Shown here: positions 18,664-28,478 of the stretch, in pieces | Layout: the number at the start of each line of letters is the position of its first letter | Numbering within the stretch: the first letter of the stretch is position 1 | Source: Hydrotalea flava | Lineage (GTDB): Bacteria; Bacteroidota; Bacteroidia; Chitinophagales; Chitinophagaceae | Direction: 5' to 3' | Length of the DNA stretch: 64,000 nt | Assembly: GCF_001623405.1 (NCBI RefSeq) | Contig: NZ_LUHG01000039.1 | Span: 62,001-126,000, forward strand | Notes under the pieces: generated by a model | Database searches by the model: none | What the model saw: the letters and a program-made list of their open reading frames with translations, nothing else | Told to the model about the DNA's origin: nothing | Translations under genes and position numbers: made by a program

Positions 18664-19656
18664 TTATTGTAAACGAATGAGTTGTTGTAAAGTTTGGTAA
18701 GCCTTACCACTTTCTAAACTTTCAACTGCTGCAAGATATGCATCGTCATAACTGTTAAATACTTTTGTGGCATACAAAGCCATAGCTGCATTCGCCAGCA
18801 CTACAGCATTTTGAGCCCAGGTGCCCTCCCCTTTCAAAATATTTAAAAATATTTTAGCTGCCTCTTCCACTGAGTTGCCGCCATAAATATCCTGTGGCTG
18901 TACCATCCTTTTTCCCAAATATTCAGGTGTTAAAATTTGTTCGCCATTATTGGTAATTACTTTTGTATCGCCGGTTAAAGAAATTTCATCATAACCATCT
19001 AAAGCATGTATAATGGTAAACGATTTGTTGGTTTGTTGTAACAGATAATTGTAAATTCTGGCCATTTCTAAATTATAAACCCCTACTAATTGGTAAGCAG
19101 GAGAAGCAGGGTTGACCATAGGACCTAACATGTTAAAAAATGTTCTTACGCCAATGCTCTTCCGTAATGGGCCAACCACTTTTAAAGCCGGATGAAATAA
19201 AGGTGCATGCAGAAAACAAATATGAACGGTATCTAATTCTTTTTGCAAAGCGGCCACATCATTTTTAAAACGATAACCCAATTGCTCCATAACATTAGAT
19301 GCACCACTAATAGAAGTTGCACCGTAGTTGCCGTGTTTGGCAACTTTTTGGCCGGCACCTGCTGCAATAAAACAACTAATGGTAGAAATATTGAATGTGT
19401 TTTTCCCATCGCCTCCGGTTCCTACAATATCCAATGTTTGATAATCTTCAAACGGAAGTTGCACACAAAGTTCCAGTAAAGCATCGCCAAAGCCCTGTAA
19501 TTCTTCTATGGTGATGGTACGCATTAAATAAACCGTTACAAATGATGTAATTTCATATTCATTGTACATGCCTTTACTGATGTTCAATAATACCTCTTTT
19601 GCTTTTTCCCTGCTTAACGACTTGTATTCAAACAAGTATTGTAAAATCTTCTTCAT
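18664..19656 (-). CDS. trpD: Anthranilate phosphoribosyltransferase
   Basis: TrpD joins anthranilate to PRPP. The glycine-rich PRPP site GTGGDGKNTFNIST, the KHGNYGATSISGASNVMEQLG block and LGPMVNPA are all present. Its roughly 330 residues are normal. I chose the ATG at 19656 (MKKILQYLFEYKSL). An in-frame ATG five codons upstream (19671) is equally possible because no Shine-Dalgarno decides. It is not fused to TrpG. Confidence 0.95.
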   Translation of the reverse strand: MKKILQYLFEYKSLSREKAKEVLLNISKGMYNEYEITSFVTVYLMRTITIEELQGFGDALLELCVQLPFEDYQTLDIVGTGGDGKNTFNISTISCFIAAGAGQKVAKHGNYGATSISGASNVMEQLGYRFKNDVAALQKELDTVHICFLHAPLFHPALKVVGPLRKSIGVRTFFNMLGPMVNPASPAYQLVGVYNLEMARIYNYLLQQTNKSFTIIHALDGYDEISLTGDTKVITNNGEQILTPEYLGKRMVQPQDIYGGNSVEEAAKIFLNILKGEGTWAQNAVVLANAAMALYATKVFNSYDDAYLAAVESLESGKAYQTLQQLIRLQ

Positions 19657-19716
19657 ATTGTATATTTTCAAAAAATAAGATCTGATTAAAAATCAAGGTA
19701 GTTAGTTCTATTGGTT

Positions 19717-20406
19717 TCATGAATGGATTAACCAATTACGAAGCATTTCCTCACCTAAAGGCGTTAGAATACTTTCCGGATGAAACTGAACACCTTGTAC
19801 ATCATATATTTTATGTTGCATAGCCATAATATTTCCTGCATCATCGGTTGCAGTTATCTCCAGCTCTTCCGGTAAGGTTGCCTTATTAATAATCCAACTA
19901 TGATACCTGCCTGCTTCAACGGTGCGTGGCAAATTTTTAAACCAGCTATTCGGCTTTTGCGTAGCCTGATTGGCAATATGAACCTGTGTAGCTACACCAT
20001 GAAAAACTTTGGTTAAATTGGTAAGTTTTGCGCCAAATGCTTCACCAATAGCCTGATGGCCTAAACATACTCCTAAAATTGATTTTGTTGCAGCATACTT
20101 TTGAATTAAGGGCAATAATAAACCTGCCTCTTCCGGTATGCCGGGACCCGGCGATAAAATAATTTTATCAAATTGTGCTATGGCATCCAATTCAATTTCA
20201 TCGTTTCTACATACCGTTACTTCCTGTTGCAAGATGTACGTTACCATATGCACTAAATTATAAGTGAATGAATCATAATTATCAAACACCAATAATTGAA
20301 TGGGTTTGGCTGACCCCCTATTGAATGTAGTTACGCTGTGTAATGGTTGTACAATTTCTGTATTCATCAATTCAAAATAATTTTGGTTAAAGGATGGTAA
20401 TGGCAT
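19717..20406 (-). CDS. trpG: Anthranilate synthase, glutamine amidotransferase component
   Basis: TrpG supplies ammonia from glutamine to TrpE. It opens with LLVFDNYDSFTYNLVHMV, then has the oxyanion SPGPGIPEEAG, the nucleophile Cys in LGVCLGHQAIGEAFGA, and the His-Glu pair in VQFHPESILTPLG. The longest start (20406) overlaps the end of trpE by 20 bases. An in-frame ATG at 20367 (MNTEIVQPLH) is the other candidate. Both leave a rather long extension before the domain. Confidence 0.94.
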   Translation of the reverse strand: MPLPSFNQNYFELMNTEIVQPLHSVTTFNRGSAKPIQLLVFDNYDSFTYNLVHMVTYILQQEVTVCRNDEIELDAIAQFDKIILSPGPGIPEEAGLLLPLIQKYAATKSILGVCLGHQAIGEAFGAKLTNLTKVFHGVATQVHIANQATQKPNSWFKNLPRTVEAGRYHSWIINKATLPEELEITATDDAGNIMAMQHKIYDVQGVQFHPESILTPLGEEMLRNWLIHS

Positions 20407-21805
20407 ATTCTACGGCTTTTTTCAATGCGCCAAGTTTGTTGTTTACTTCTTGTAATTCGCTTTCCGGATTGCTTGCTGCCACAACGCCAGCACCTGCCTG
20501 ATAAAACAGTGTATTGTTTTTGCTTAAAAAAGTTCTAATCATAATGGCATGATTGCAACTGCCATCAAACCCAATAAAACCAAGTGCACCACCGTAGTAG
20601 CTACGAGATGTTGTTTCCAAATCATCAATTAACCCCATTGCTTTAAATTTTGGTGCACCGCTGAGGGTTCCTGCTGGAAAGGTTTTGGCCAGTAATATAA
20701 ATGGATTTGCACCTTCGGCAATTTTTCCGGTTACTTCACTCACCAAATGAATAACATGACTGTAATAATGTATTTGACGAAAATGGCTTACCGTTACATC
20801 GGTACACAATCTGCTTAAATCATTCCGAGCCAAATCAACCAGCATTACATGTTCTGCATTTTCCTTGGCATCGAGTAATAATTTTTCGGCAGCAATGGCA
20901 TCTACTGCATCATTCCCTGTTCGCTTAAAAGTTCCTGCAATGGGATGTACAACTGCTTTCCCATTTTTAATAATCAATTGTGCCTCGGGTGATGAACCCA
21001 TTAATTTATAATCACCATAATCAAAGAAAAATAAATAGGGAGAAGGATTAATGCTGCGTAATGCCCGATATACATTAAACTCATCGCCAATAAAAGTTTG
21101 CTGAAACCTTCTGCTCAAAACAATTTGAAATACATCGCCTCTTAAACAATGCTGAATGCCGGATTTTACCATAGCAATATATGCTTCATCTGAAATGTTG
21201 GATGTTTCATTGCCTTTAACAGCAAATGGGAAAACCGGGATGTCTTTACTTTTTAGCAAACTTTCTACCCACTCTACTTCCGATTCAATACCTTGTATTT
21301 TATTTTCACACAAAAACAATTCATCATTAAAATGATTGATGATGATGATATATTGATAAAATCGGTAGCGCATTAAAGGTATAACCGGTGCTGTGATAGC
21401 TTCATTTTTAAATGTGATGGTATCAAAAAAAGGTATGGCATCATAGGCTGTGTACCCGAAAAATCCCTGTGCACTTTTTACAGTTTTATTGTTAACCGGC
21501 GCCACTTCAAATCTTTGCATAAAATTCCAAACCACTTCCTGAACCGGTGTTTGGCCGGACAATGGAATTTTTTCAGGCTTTTCACCCGGCAGTTTACATT
21601 CTACCTGCTGATTGGTTGAAATTTCAATACCTGCAATAGCATTGATACAAATAAAACTAAAGCTATTTTCCGCAACATGATGGTCGGTACTTTCCAATAA
21701 AATTGTATCTCTGAATTTATCTCTGAATCTTAAATAAATACCAACCGGTGTGTACACATCGGCCAGTAATTTTTTCACTTCTGTTGTTACCAAAATTTTT
21801 TTCAT
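20387..21805 (-). CDS. trpE: Anthranilate synthase component I
   Basis: TrpE converts chorismate and ammonia to anthranilate, the committed step. The N-terminal LLES motif (DTILLESTDHH, about residues 36-40) forms the tryptophan feedback-inhibition site. The C-terminal chorismate-binding half has GSSPEAQL, PIAGTFKRTG, LLDAKENAEHVMLVDLARND and FPAGTLSGAPK. Its 472 residues are normal. It is the first structural gene of the operon and lies about 70 bases behind an intrinsic terminator and a Trp-rich leader peptide. Enzyme activity and transcription are therefore both likely controlled by tryptophan. Confidence 0.97.
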   Translation of the reverse strand: MKKILVTTEVKKLLADVYTPVGIYLRFRDKFRDTILLESTDHHVAENSFSFICINAIAGIEISTNQQVECKLPGEKPEKIPLSGQTPVQEVVWNFMQRFEVAPVNNKTVKSAQGFFGYTAYDAIPFFDTITFKNEAITAPVIPLMRYRFYQYIIIINHFNDELFLCENKIQGIESEVEWVESLLKSKDIPVFPFAVKGNETSNISDEAYIAMVKSGIQHCLRGDVFQIVLSRRFQQTFIGDEFNVYRALRSINPSPYLFFFDYGDYKLMGSSPEAQLIIKNGKAVVHPIAGTFKRTGNDAVDAIAAEKLLLDAKENAEHVMLVDLARNDLSRLCTDVTVSHFRQIHYYSHVIHLVSEVTGKIAEGANPFILLAKTFPAGTLSGAPKFKAMGLIDDLETTSRSYYGGALGFIGFDGSCNHAIMIRTFLSKNNTLFYQAGAGVVAASNPESELQEVNNKLGALKKAVEYAITIL

Positions 21806-21875
21806 AAAAAAATATCTATTTTATATTAAAGCATTTCAATACTGTTTTCTCTGCATGATTCTATTACCGGATTTT

Positions 21876-21904
21876 AAAAAAAAACCCCAACACAATTGTC
21901 GGGG
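21876..21904 (-). terminator. trp operon attenuator (intrinsic terminator)
   Basis: Read on the minus strand, CCCCGACA (21904-21897), the loop ATTG and TGTTGGGG (21892-21885) form an 8-bp stem with one G-U pair. Nine T (21884-21876) follow directly. It lies between the leader peptide and trpE, where an ordinary terminator would silence the operon. UUGGGG at 21951-21946, inside the leader peptide, can pair with CCCCGA (21904-21899) and would break this hairpin. Confidence 0.9.
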
Positions 21905-21938
21905 CTTGTATAAATGTACATATGCAATGTGCAAGGCA

Positions 21939-21998
21939 TTATAATCCCCAAAAGAGATTTGAATGCCACCACCACATATTGTTGATTGTATTTTTCAT
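21939..21998 (-). CDS. trpL: trp operon leader peptide
   Basis: This is a 19-codon ORF, ATG to TAA, encoding MKNTINNMWWWHSNLFWGL: three Trp codons in tandem plus a fourth six codons later. It sits about 35 bases before the terminator stem and 130 bases before trpE, the layout of a ribosome-mediated attenuator. GGCATT, which overlaps the third UGG and the His codon, is the exact complement of AATGCC just after the stop codon, giving an alternative early hairpin. The fourth UGG is part of the predicted antiterminator strand. A ribosome reaching the stop codon would cover it and let the terminator form. Confidence 0.9.
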   Translation of the reverse strand: MKNTINNMWWWHSNLFWGL

Positions 21999-22038
21999 TG
22001 CTTTGCGAAGATGATACAGAAATTTGAAATCAACAAAA

Positions 22039-24251
22039 TTATTTTACAGCCATTATTGCAGACGCATATTTTGAATATAACCGTTTGCTTACCTGCATTG
22101 TATTACCAATGGGCTGATCCGGAAAATGGAGTTTATTTTCAACCCAGCCCAATTCAAATGCCATGAGTGCCTGATTGAACTTATCCTGATCAAAATTAGT
22201 ATTATCCTGCATATTTTTTTCAACTGTATCAATAAACATTTTCCATCTTTCACGGTAATAGGTTTGCATTAATCCTGCCCAGGCACGATTGGCATAGTCG
22301 GTTAAATGTTTACCGGGCTCGCCCCAAACCGTTAAAATTCTTTTTGCATCTTGGGCATAATATTGTTTTTTCTGAGGAGTGGCCGCCATTTTTTCTGCAT
22401 CTGCAATCCAGCTACCCAACAAACAATTTTGATTGGTTGCCAGAAGTGTATCCATATCACTCAATAATGCTAGCATTTGCTTGCCATACTGTTGAACGGC
22501 ATCGGTATTGTGTTCGTTATAACTTTTGGTAAAACCATCACGGAGCACGGCAAAATAATTTCCGAGCACCTGCCGGCCGGTATTTACTACATCGTACAAA
22601 TAAACCGGAGGTGTATGGGCATTAACAGGAGCCTGCAATAATAAATGCCAGGCTTCTAATAAGCTTTTATTGTTATAATTAATTTGAGGATCAGTTGTCC
22701 AGGTATTGTGTCCTGTAAAAGCAGGACGGGCATTGGTTAAAGTGGCACGGCCTAAACCGGCTCTTTCAGCGTATGTGGTATGTAATAAAATATTCCAGGC
22801 CTTTTCTACCGATTCATTGTTGGCTCCATACCTGCTTTTGGCCCAGTTATTTACCCAATTGGCAACATTTACAGGGCCTGTGCTCCAGGCTTTGTCGAAT
22901 ACATATTGATACATGATGGGGTTAACACCAAACCCTTCTAAAGTTGAGCCCAAACCTTTCATGTTTGCACCTCCCTTCTGAAAAGTATTCTCCATTCTTT
23001 CCTCTATTTCCGAAAGGTTTCCCGACATCATGGTATTGCCGCCAAAATTTTGCCGAGATAGCACCAAATATAAGGTTGCCCATAAAAAGCATCGGTAAAT
23101 TTCCATATTTCGGTATTATCACAGTAATAATCTAACAATGTCATTTTACCTTGCGGAACAGCAGTTAAAAAGGCTTTAATACGTTCATCTGTCCATTGTT
23201 TACGCTGATAATAAAAAATCCAGCTCATTTGTAACCATTCTGCTTTGGGATCGGTTTGCAGCATAGATTCGTAGATGGTATTGGCTACCGAAGCTAGATA
23301 CTTAGGTTCCCAACTGGGTGGGGTAACTTCATTGAAAGGGTCGGCACCATAAATATGGCTGGTGCCCAATAATTTTGTTTGCTCTTCTAAATAAGCTTTT
23401 TGAATGGGTTTAAATAAGGAATCGAAAGGATCTAAAAAATAGCTTTCATATTGTTTGCTAAAATCGCCCCACTCGCCCAATGAATGAATTTTTGCTTTGG
23501 GATAAATGGTAGTCAATGCCTGCGGAACATGCCCTGCAAATGCAGGTAAAACAGGCTTCATACCTAATTCTTTTTCGCGTTGTACAATTTTTTTCTGTAA
23601 GGCTAACTGACTGTTGATCCAATGCATGGGCAATGGCCCTTCCCATCTGTCAATATTGGCCATTCTATGCCAGGGCAAATAAGCCGGGCCGGTAAAAAAA
23701 CCTCTAATTTGCTCATCAGTTAATCCAAACTTTTTCCATACTTTATACCAAATAGCTTCCTGTCCGGTTATGGCCAAAGGCATATTAATGCCATTTAATG
23801 CCATCCAGTCAATAAACCATTGCCAATCTTGCCAACCCCACCAGGGCATGGTATAACCAAATGTGCAGTAATTTAGAAAAAAACGCTCATTACAACGGGC
23901 TTTTAGCCCAATGGCTTTATCTAAAACAGGCATTTTTTGCGGCACGGTTACCCCTTCATTTCTGTACCACGAAACATTGGCTAAGCAGGTATTTTTCAAG
24001 TAATAGTTTAACCCAGCGGCCATAGCATTGACGTTACTGCCTTTAACAATGAGTTGATTATTTTGCCAATTGATAAAAAAAGAATCAATGGCACAATGTT
24101 CAATTTTTTGAAATTGTATAGCAGCGGCATATTGGGGTACTACTCGTTTAGCCAGTGTCTGTGCAGCAACTATATCAGCCGTGCTTTTGTTTTGCTGTGC
24201 ATGTACCTGTAAAAAACAACAAATCAATAATAATGAGAACAACCGTTTCAT
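22039..24251 (-). pseudogene. Alpha-N-acetylglucosaminidase (GH89), one frameshift
   Basis: Two minus-strand frames make up one secreted GH89 enzyme of about 730 residues. The first (24251 down to about 23050) starts with a signal peptide MKRLFSLLLICCFLQVHAQ. It carries the family blocks TMPWWGWQDWQWFIDWMALNG, PLAITGQEAIWY, PAFAGHVP and GADPFNEVTPP, up to YIWCYLG. The second frame resumes with QNFGGNTMMSGNL and runs to 22039. Intact relatives read CYLGNFGGNT through this point (from memory). The break is at an AAAATTTT run near 23043-23050. Everything else appears whole, so the lesion is recent, or it is a homopolymer sequencing error. The enzyme would release N-acetylglucosamine from glycans in the periplasm. 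Confidence 0.88.
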
Positions 24252-24362
24252 ATGTTTCCTTTTTAGAAGTGACTAAAAAATAACACCCAAACCTATAATG
24301 GTATGGCTGTGAAACACAAGCAGGTAATTTTTTTTCAGTAATGAAAAAAGCAGATGTATGTT

Positions 24363-25452
<1,090 letters not shown>

Positions 25453-25687
25453 ATACTTACAAAAATAAGGAATTGAAAAGTTTTGGCAGCAACGAAATAG
25501 GAATGAATGATAAGGAGTATTGCATTTCCTTACATTGTTTGATTTTATTCAAATTTTAATTATCCCGCACGGAGCTTATTCATTGAATATTTTTATCTTT
25601 AATTTCTTTCAATGTGCAACCATTGATACAATATCTAAATGCCCTGCTGTGTAGTAATTGATTATTCAAATCATTAAAACAGACACC

Positions 25688-26179
25688 TTGAAACAGTTAC
25701 TGATTTATTGTTTACCATTGATAATGATATCCTGTTCTAATCATTCATCAGACTATCAGGCAATGCAGGCAAAAATTGACAGTCTTCAAAAGCAAGTGAA
25801 TAAAAGTTACAAACCGGGGTTGGGTGAATTTATGTCGGCCATTCAGGTACATCACGCCAAATTATGGTTTGCCGGCACCAATCAAAACTGGAAATTAGCC
25901 GATTTTGAAATTCATGAAATAATGGAAGCCATAGATGATATTCAGCAATATTGCACAGACAGGCCGGAATCGAAAGAAGTGGTGATGTTACAACCTGCAA
26001 TAGATAGTTTAAATAAAACCATTGCGTCAAAAAACAAATTGGCTTTTAAAAGCAGTTTTATTTTTTTAACACAAACCTGCAATAATTGCCATAAAGAAGT
26101 ACATTATAATTTTAATGAAGTGGTTATTCCTACCACGCCACCCTTTAGCAATCAGTTATTCACCACGCCTAAACCATAA
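25688..26179 (+). CDS. Lipoprotein with C-terminal CxxCH haem motif, cytochrome c'-like
   Basis: The protein has about 163 residues. The N-terminus MKQLLIYCLPLIMISCSNHSS is a signal peptide with a lipobox cysteine. The start would be TTG (25688), since no ATG fits; TTG 25658 adds ten residues. A short coiled segment (MQAKIDSLQKQVNK) is followed by a helical domain with one haem motif, TCNNCHKEVHYNF, near the end. A single CxxCH on the last helix of a four-helix domain is the plan of cytochromes c' and c-556. Haem binding is inferred from the motif; the redox partner is unknown. The stop lies three bases from the 3' end of RNase P RNA. Confidence 0.7.
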   Translation: MKQLLIYCLPLIMISCSNHSSDYQAMQAKIDSLQKQVNKSYKPGLGEFMSAIQVHHAKLWFAGTNQNWKLADFEIHEIMEAIDDIQQYCTDRPESKEVVMLQPAIDSLNKTIASKNKLAFKSSFIFLTQTCNNCHKEVHYNFNEVVIPTTPPFSNQLFTTPKP

Positions 26180-26182
26180 AAA

Positions 26183-26525
26183 GCTACAAACCTCATAAGC
26201 CGGATTCTGTTTCTACACTATCATTTATCTGCGATAAACATTACTGTTTACCTGTTGCTGCCTACCCTGAGCCTTGAACGAGCAGCTCTCAAAACGGCTC
26301 TATATGTGGCATTGCAGCACCCAAGGTTTACCCGTTGCTACCGTTACCGATAACAACCGTGAGCTCTTACCTCACATTTTCACCCTCATCTCGCCTTAGG
26401 CAAGACAGTTATTTTCTGTGGCACTTTCTCTCACCAATTGGTGGCCGGCTGTTCACCGGTGGGTTGCTCTGTACTGTCCGGACTTTCCTCCCTGTTAAAA
26501 CAAGGCGATAGCGCGGGTTTGTAGC
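26183..26525 (-). ncRNA. rnpB: RNase P RNA (M1 RNA, class A)
   Basis: This is the catalytic RNA that trims tRNA 5' leaders. On the minus strand the 5' part has GAGGAAAGTCCGGAC and CAGAGCAACCC, the universal P4/J-region signature. The middle has GTGAGGTAAGAGCTCAC, and the 3' part has GGGTAGGCAGC and AATCCGGCTTATG. The ends are set by the P1 helix: GCTACAAACC (26525-26516) pairs exactly with GGTTTGTAGC (26192-26183). The RNA is about 343 nt. A short T-run follows the 3' end. Confidence 0.95.
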
Positions 26526-26536
26526 CAACTGTAAAG

Positions 26537-27238
26537 TTATTGTAAATTATTTTGTAAGAAAGCTAAACTTAATGCCCATGCTTCTTTTGCCGCTTTTGGA
26601 TGATAACTTGCCCGTTCATTACAATGAAATCCGTGATCGGCATAAGAAAAAATAACTTTCGCATAATCTTTATTGGCGGCTATTAAGGCCTGCTCCACTT
26701 CGTTTCTATGCGCTTCTGTAATATGCTGATCTTTACCACCATAAAAAAAGAGTTGTGGCCCATGTAGTTCATTTACTCTATTGGCAAGTGCATGCATGCC
26801 ACCGCCATAAAAAGAAATGCCTGCTGACAATGGTGCAACCATATTGGCCAATAATGCAACTCTACCACCGAGACAAAAGCCTATGCATGCAATTTTATTG
26901 ATTTGAACATTTTGTTCATTTTGTAACCAATGGTAGGCAGCCAGAATATCGACCGATAATTGTTCGGTGGTTAAAGCCTGAAAATGCGGTGCAATAACAC
27001 TAAAATCATCATAGCCGGTTGCAAAACCAGGTGCGGTTCTATGGTATGATTCCGGAGCAATTACCACATAACCTTCATTAGCCAATCGTTGTGCTACATC
27101 TTTAATATGATGGTTTACACCAAATGCTTCCTGAAACAATAGTATACCGGGTAAACTTTTATTGGTTTCAGGATGTGCAATAAATGCATTCATTTGTGAT
27201 CCATCGCTAACAGGCAATGTAATAGTGTCTGTATACAT
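26537..27238 (-). CDS. Dienelactone hydrolase family protein
   Basis: This 233-residue alpha/beta hydrolase has the catalytic triad of dienelactone hydrolases: nucleophile Cys in IGFCLGGRVAL, Asp in FFYGGKDQHI and His in YADHGFHCNERAS. The N-terminal PGILLFQEAFGVN block is typical. Natural substrates of most chromosomal members are unknown; cleavage of cyclic esters is the founding activity. ATG 27238 (MYTDTITLPV) is used, because the longer frame to 27286 would run into the upstream gene's coding end. The preceding DUF2027 gene ends just before it, so the two may be co-transcribed. Confidence 0.9.
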   Translation of the reverse strand: MYTDTITLPVSDGSQMNAFIAHPETNKSLPGILLFQEAFGVNHHIKDVAQRLANEGYVVIAPESYHRTAPGFATGYDDFSVIAPHFQALTTEQLSVDILAAYHWLQNEQNVQINKIACIGFCLGGRVALLANMVAPLSAGISFYGGGMHALANRVNELHGPQLFFYGGKDQHITEAHRNEVEQALIAANKDYAKVIFSYADHGFHCNERASYHPKAAKEAWALSLAFLQNNLQ

Positions 27239-27248
27239 GTTTCTTAAT

Positions 27249-28283
27249 TTAATATTGAAAATAAATTTCGGTTGCACCATAACCATAACGCGGATGGTAT
27301 TGATTTACAAAAGTTTTTACCTCTTTTCTTGTTTTTAAAATAGCATGAATTTCATCGCGTAATTTACCACTGCCAACACCATGTATAACAATGAGTGAAG
27401 GTTGCCTGTGGGCAATAGCCAAATCATACCATTTTTCAAATTCTTTTAGTTGATACATTAAAATATCAAAATTGTTCATATCCTTCCAATTATCTAACAA
27501 CTTTTCCATGTGCAAGTCAACCTCTGAACGTGGAGATGCCAAATGCTCTTTTATTTTTTTGGCTTCATATATTTTGTAGCCTTGCGCTGCAAGCCCGGTT
27601 AATTCAAATTTTTCAGCTTCCGGTGCATTATCAGGATATGTTTCAAATAACAAATATTCAATTGCAGATTGATTTTTACTTTTCAATTCTTCTATTTTCA
27701 AAAACAATTGTTTTGATTTTATTTTGATTGCAGTTTCAAAATGAGGAGCTTTATTTTTTTGCGGATTGTGTAAACTAAAAGTAAAATGAAAAGATGGCGC
27801 ATCATTTACTGAAGCAAAATCAATATCGTGCAGATAAAAATCATGAAAAGGCAATATAGAATTATTTAATTCGAAGGATGCTGTACCAAAAAAGTGTTGG
27901 CTATACTCAAATTGGTAAGCCACTGCTGTTCTGTTGCGTAAATAAATTTTAAATTTTTCAACTACCTCATCATTAAACTCATCAAACATAAATACGGGTA
28001 ACAATGACAGCCATACACCATCAGCAACTTTTGCTTTATTGGGTATAGGTTTTTCTTTTGGAATTTGATCAATATATTTTTTGGGCACTTCTTTGGGAGC
28101 AGCCTGCTCTTTTTTTTGCTTACTGAACCGATAAAAATAAGGAAAATCAATCTGATCCATATATGCCGGAAATTGAACCCCACGCACCTCTACCAGCACC
28201 ATTTTATCATTAATAATTTCTACCACCTTGCCCGATTCATGGTTATGCAGAATGATAATCTCATCACCTACCTGATATTTCAT
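27249..28283 (-). CDS. DUF2027 protein with C-terminal Smr domain
   Basis: This 344-residue protein has an N-terminal Tudor-like/DUF2027 segment (YQVGDEIIILHNHESGKVVEI), a middle beta-rich domain and a C-terminal Smr domain. The Smr part has the D-x-H motif SEVDLHMEKLLDNW and the HGVGSGKLRDEIHAIL loop, both nuclease-associated in MutS2/SMR proteins. This arrangement is characteristic of Bacteroidota. Smr domains nick DNA or RNA. In MutS2-like context they serve recombination control or rescue of collided ribosomes, but no role has been shown for this architecture that I know of. Confidence 0.85.
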   Translation of the reverse strand: MKYQVGDEIIILHNHESGKVVEIINDKMVLVEVRGVQFPAYMDQIDFPYFYRFSKQKKEQAAPKEVPKKYIDQIPKEKPIPNKAKVADGVWLSLLPVFMFDEFNDEVVEKFKIYLRNRTAVAYQFEYSQHFFGTASFELNNSILPFHDFYLHDIDFASVNDAPSFHFTFSLHNPQKNKAPHFETAIKIKSKQLFLKIEELKSKNQSAIEYLLFETYPDNAPEAEKFELTGLAAQGYKIYEAKKIKEHLASPRSEVDLHMEKLLDNWKDMNNFDILMYQLKEFEKWYDLAIAHRQPSLIVIHGVGSGKLRDEIHAILKTRKEVKTFVNQYHPRYGYGATEIYFQY

Positions 28284-28422
28284 TTATATAATTTAAAAGT
28301 GAATGAAAAAAGCATTTCACATTTAGTTGATGCAAAATATTGTTCAATGTTATTTTAACTATTGTTAACACACTGTAAACACAGTTTGCAAATTTACAAA
28401 TTCTATGTTGCAAGGTTTTGAT

Positions 28423-28454
28423 AAAAAAACCGCCTCGTGTTAAAAAAGCGGTTT
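28423..28454 (-). terminator. Intrinsic terminator upstream of the DUF2027 gene, after smc
   Basis: On the minus strand AAACCGC (28454-28448) pairs with GCGGTTT (28433-28427) around a 14-base loop, followed by a short T-run. It lies 25 bases beyond the smc stop codon and would end the smc transcript. Confidence 0.75.
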
Positions 28455-28478
28455 CAAATACTTTTGTTGAAGGTAAAA

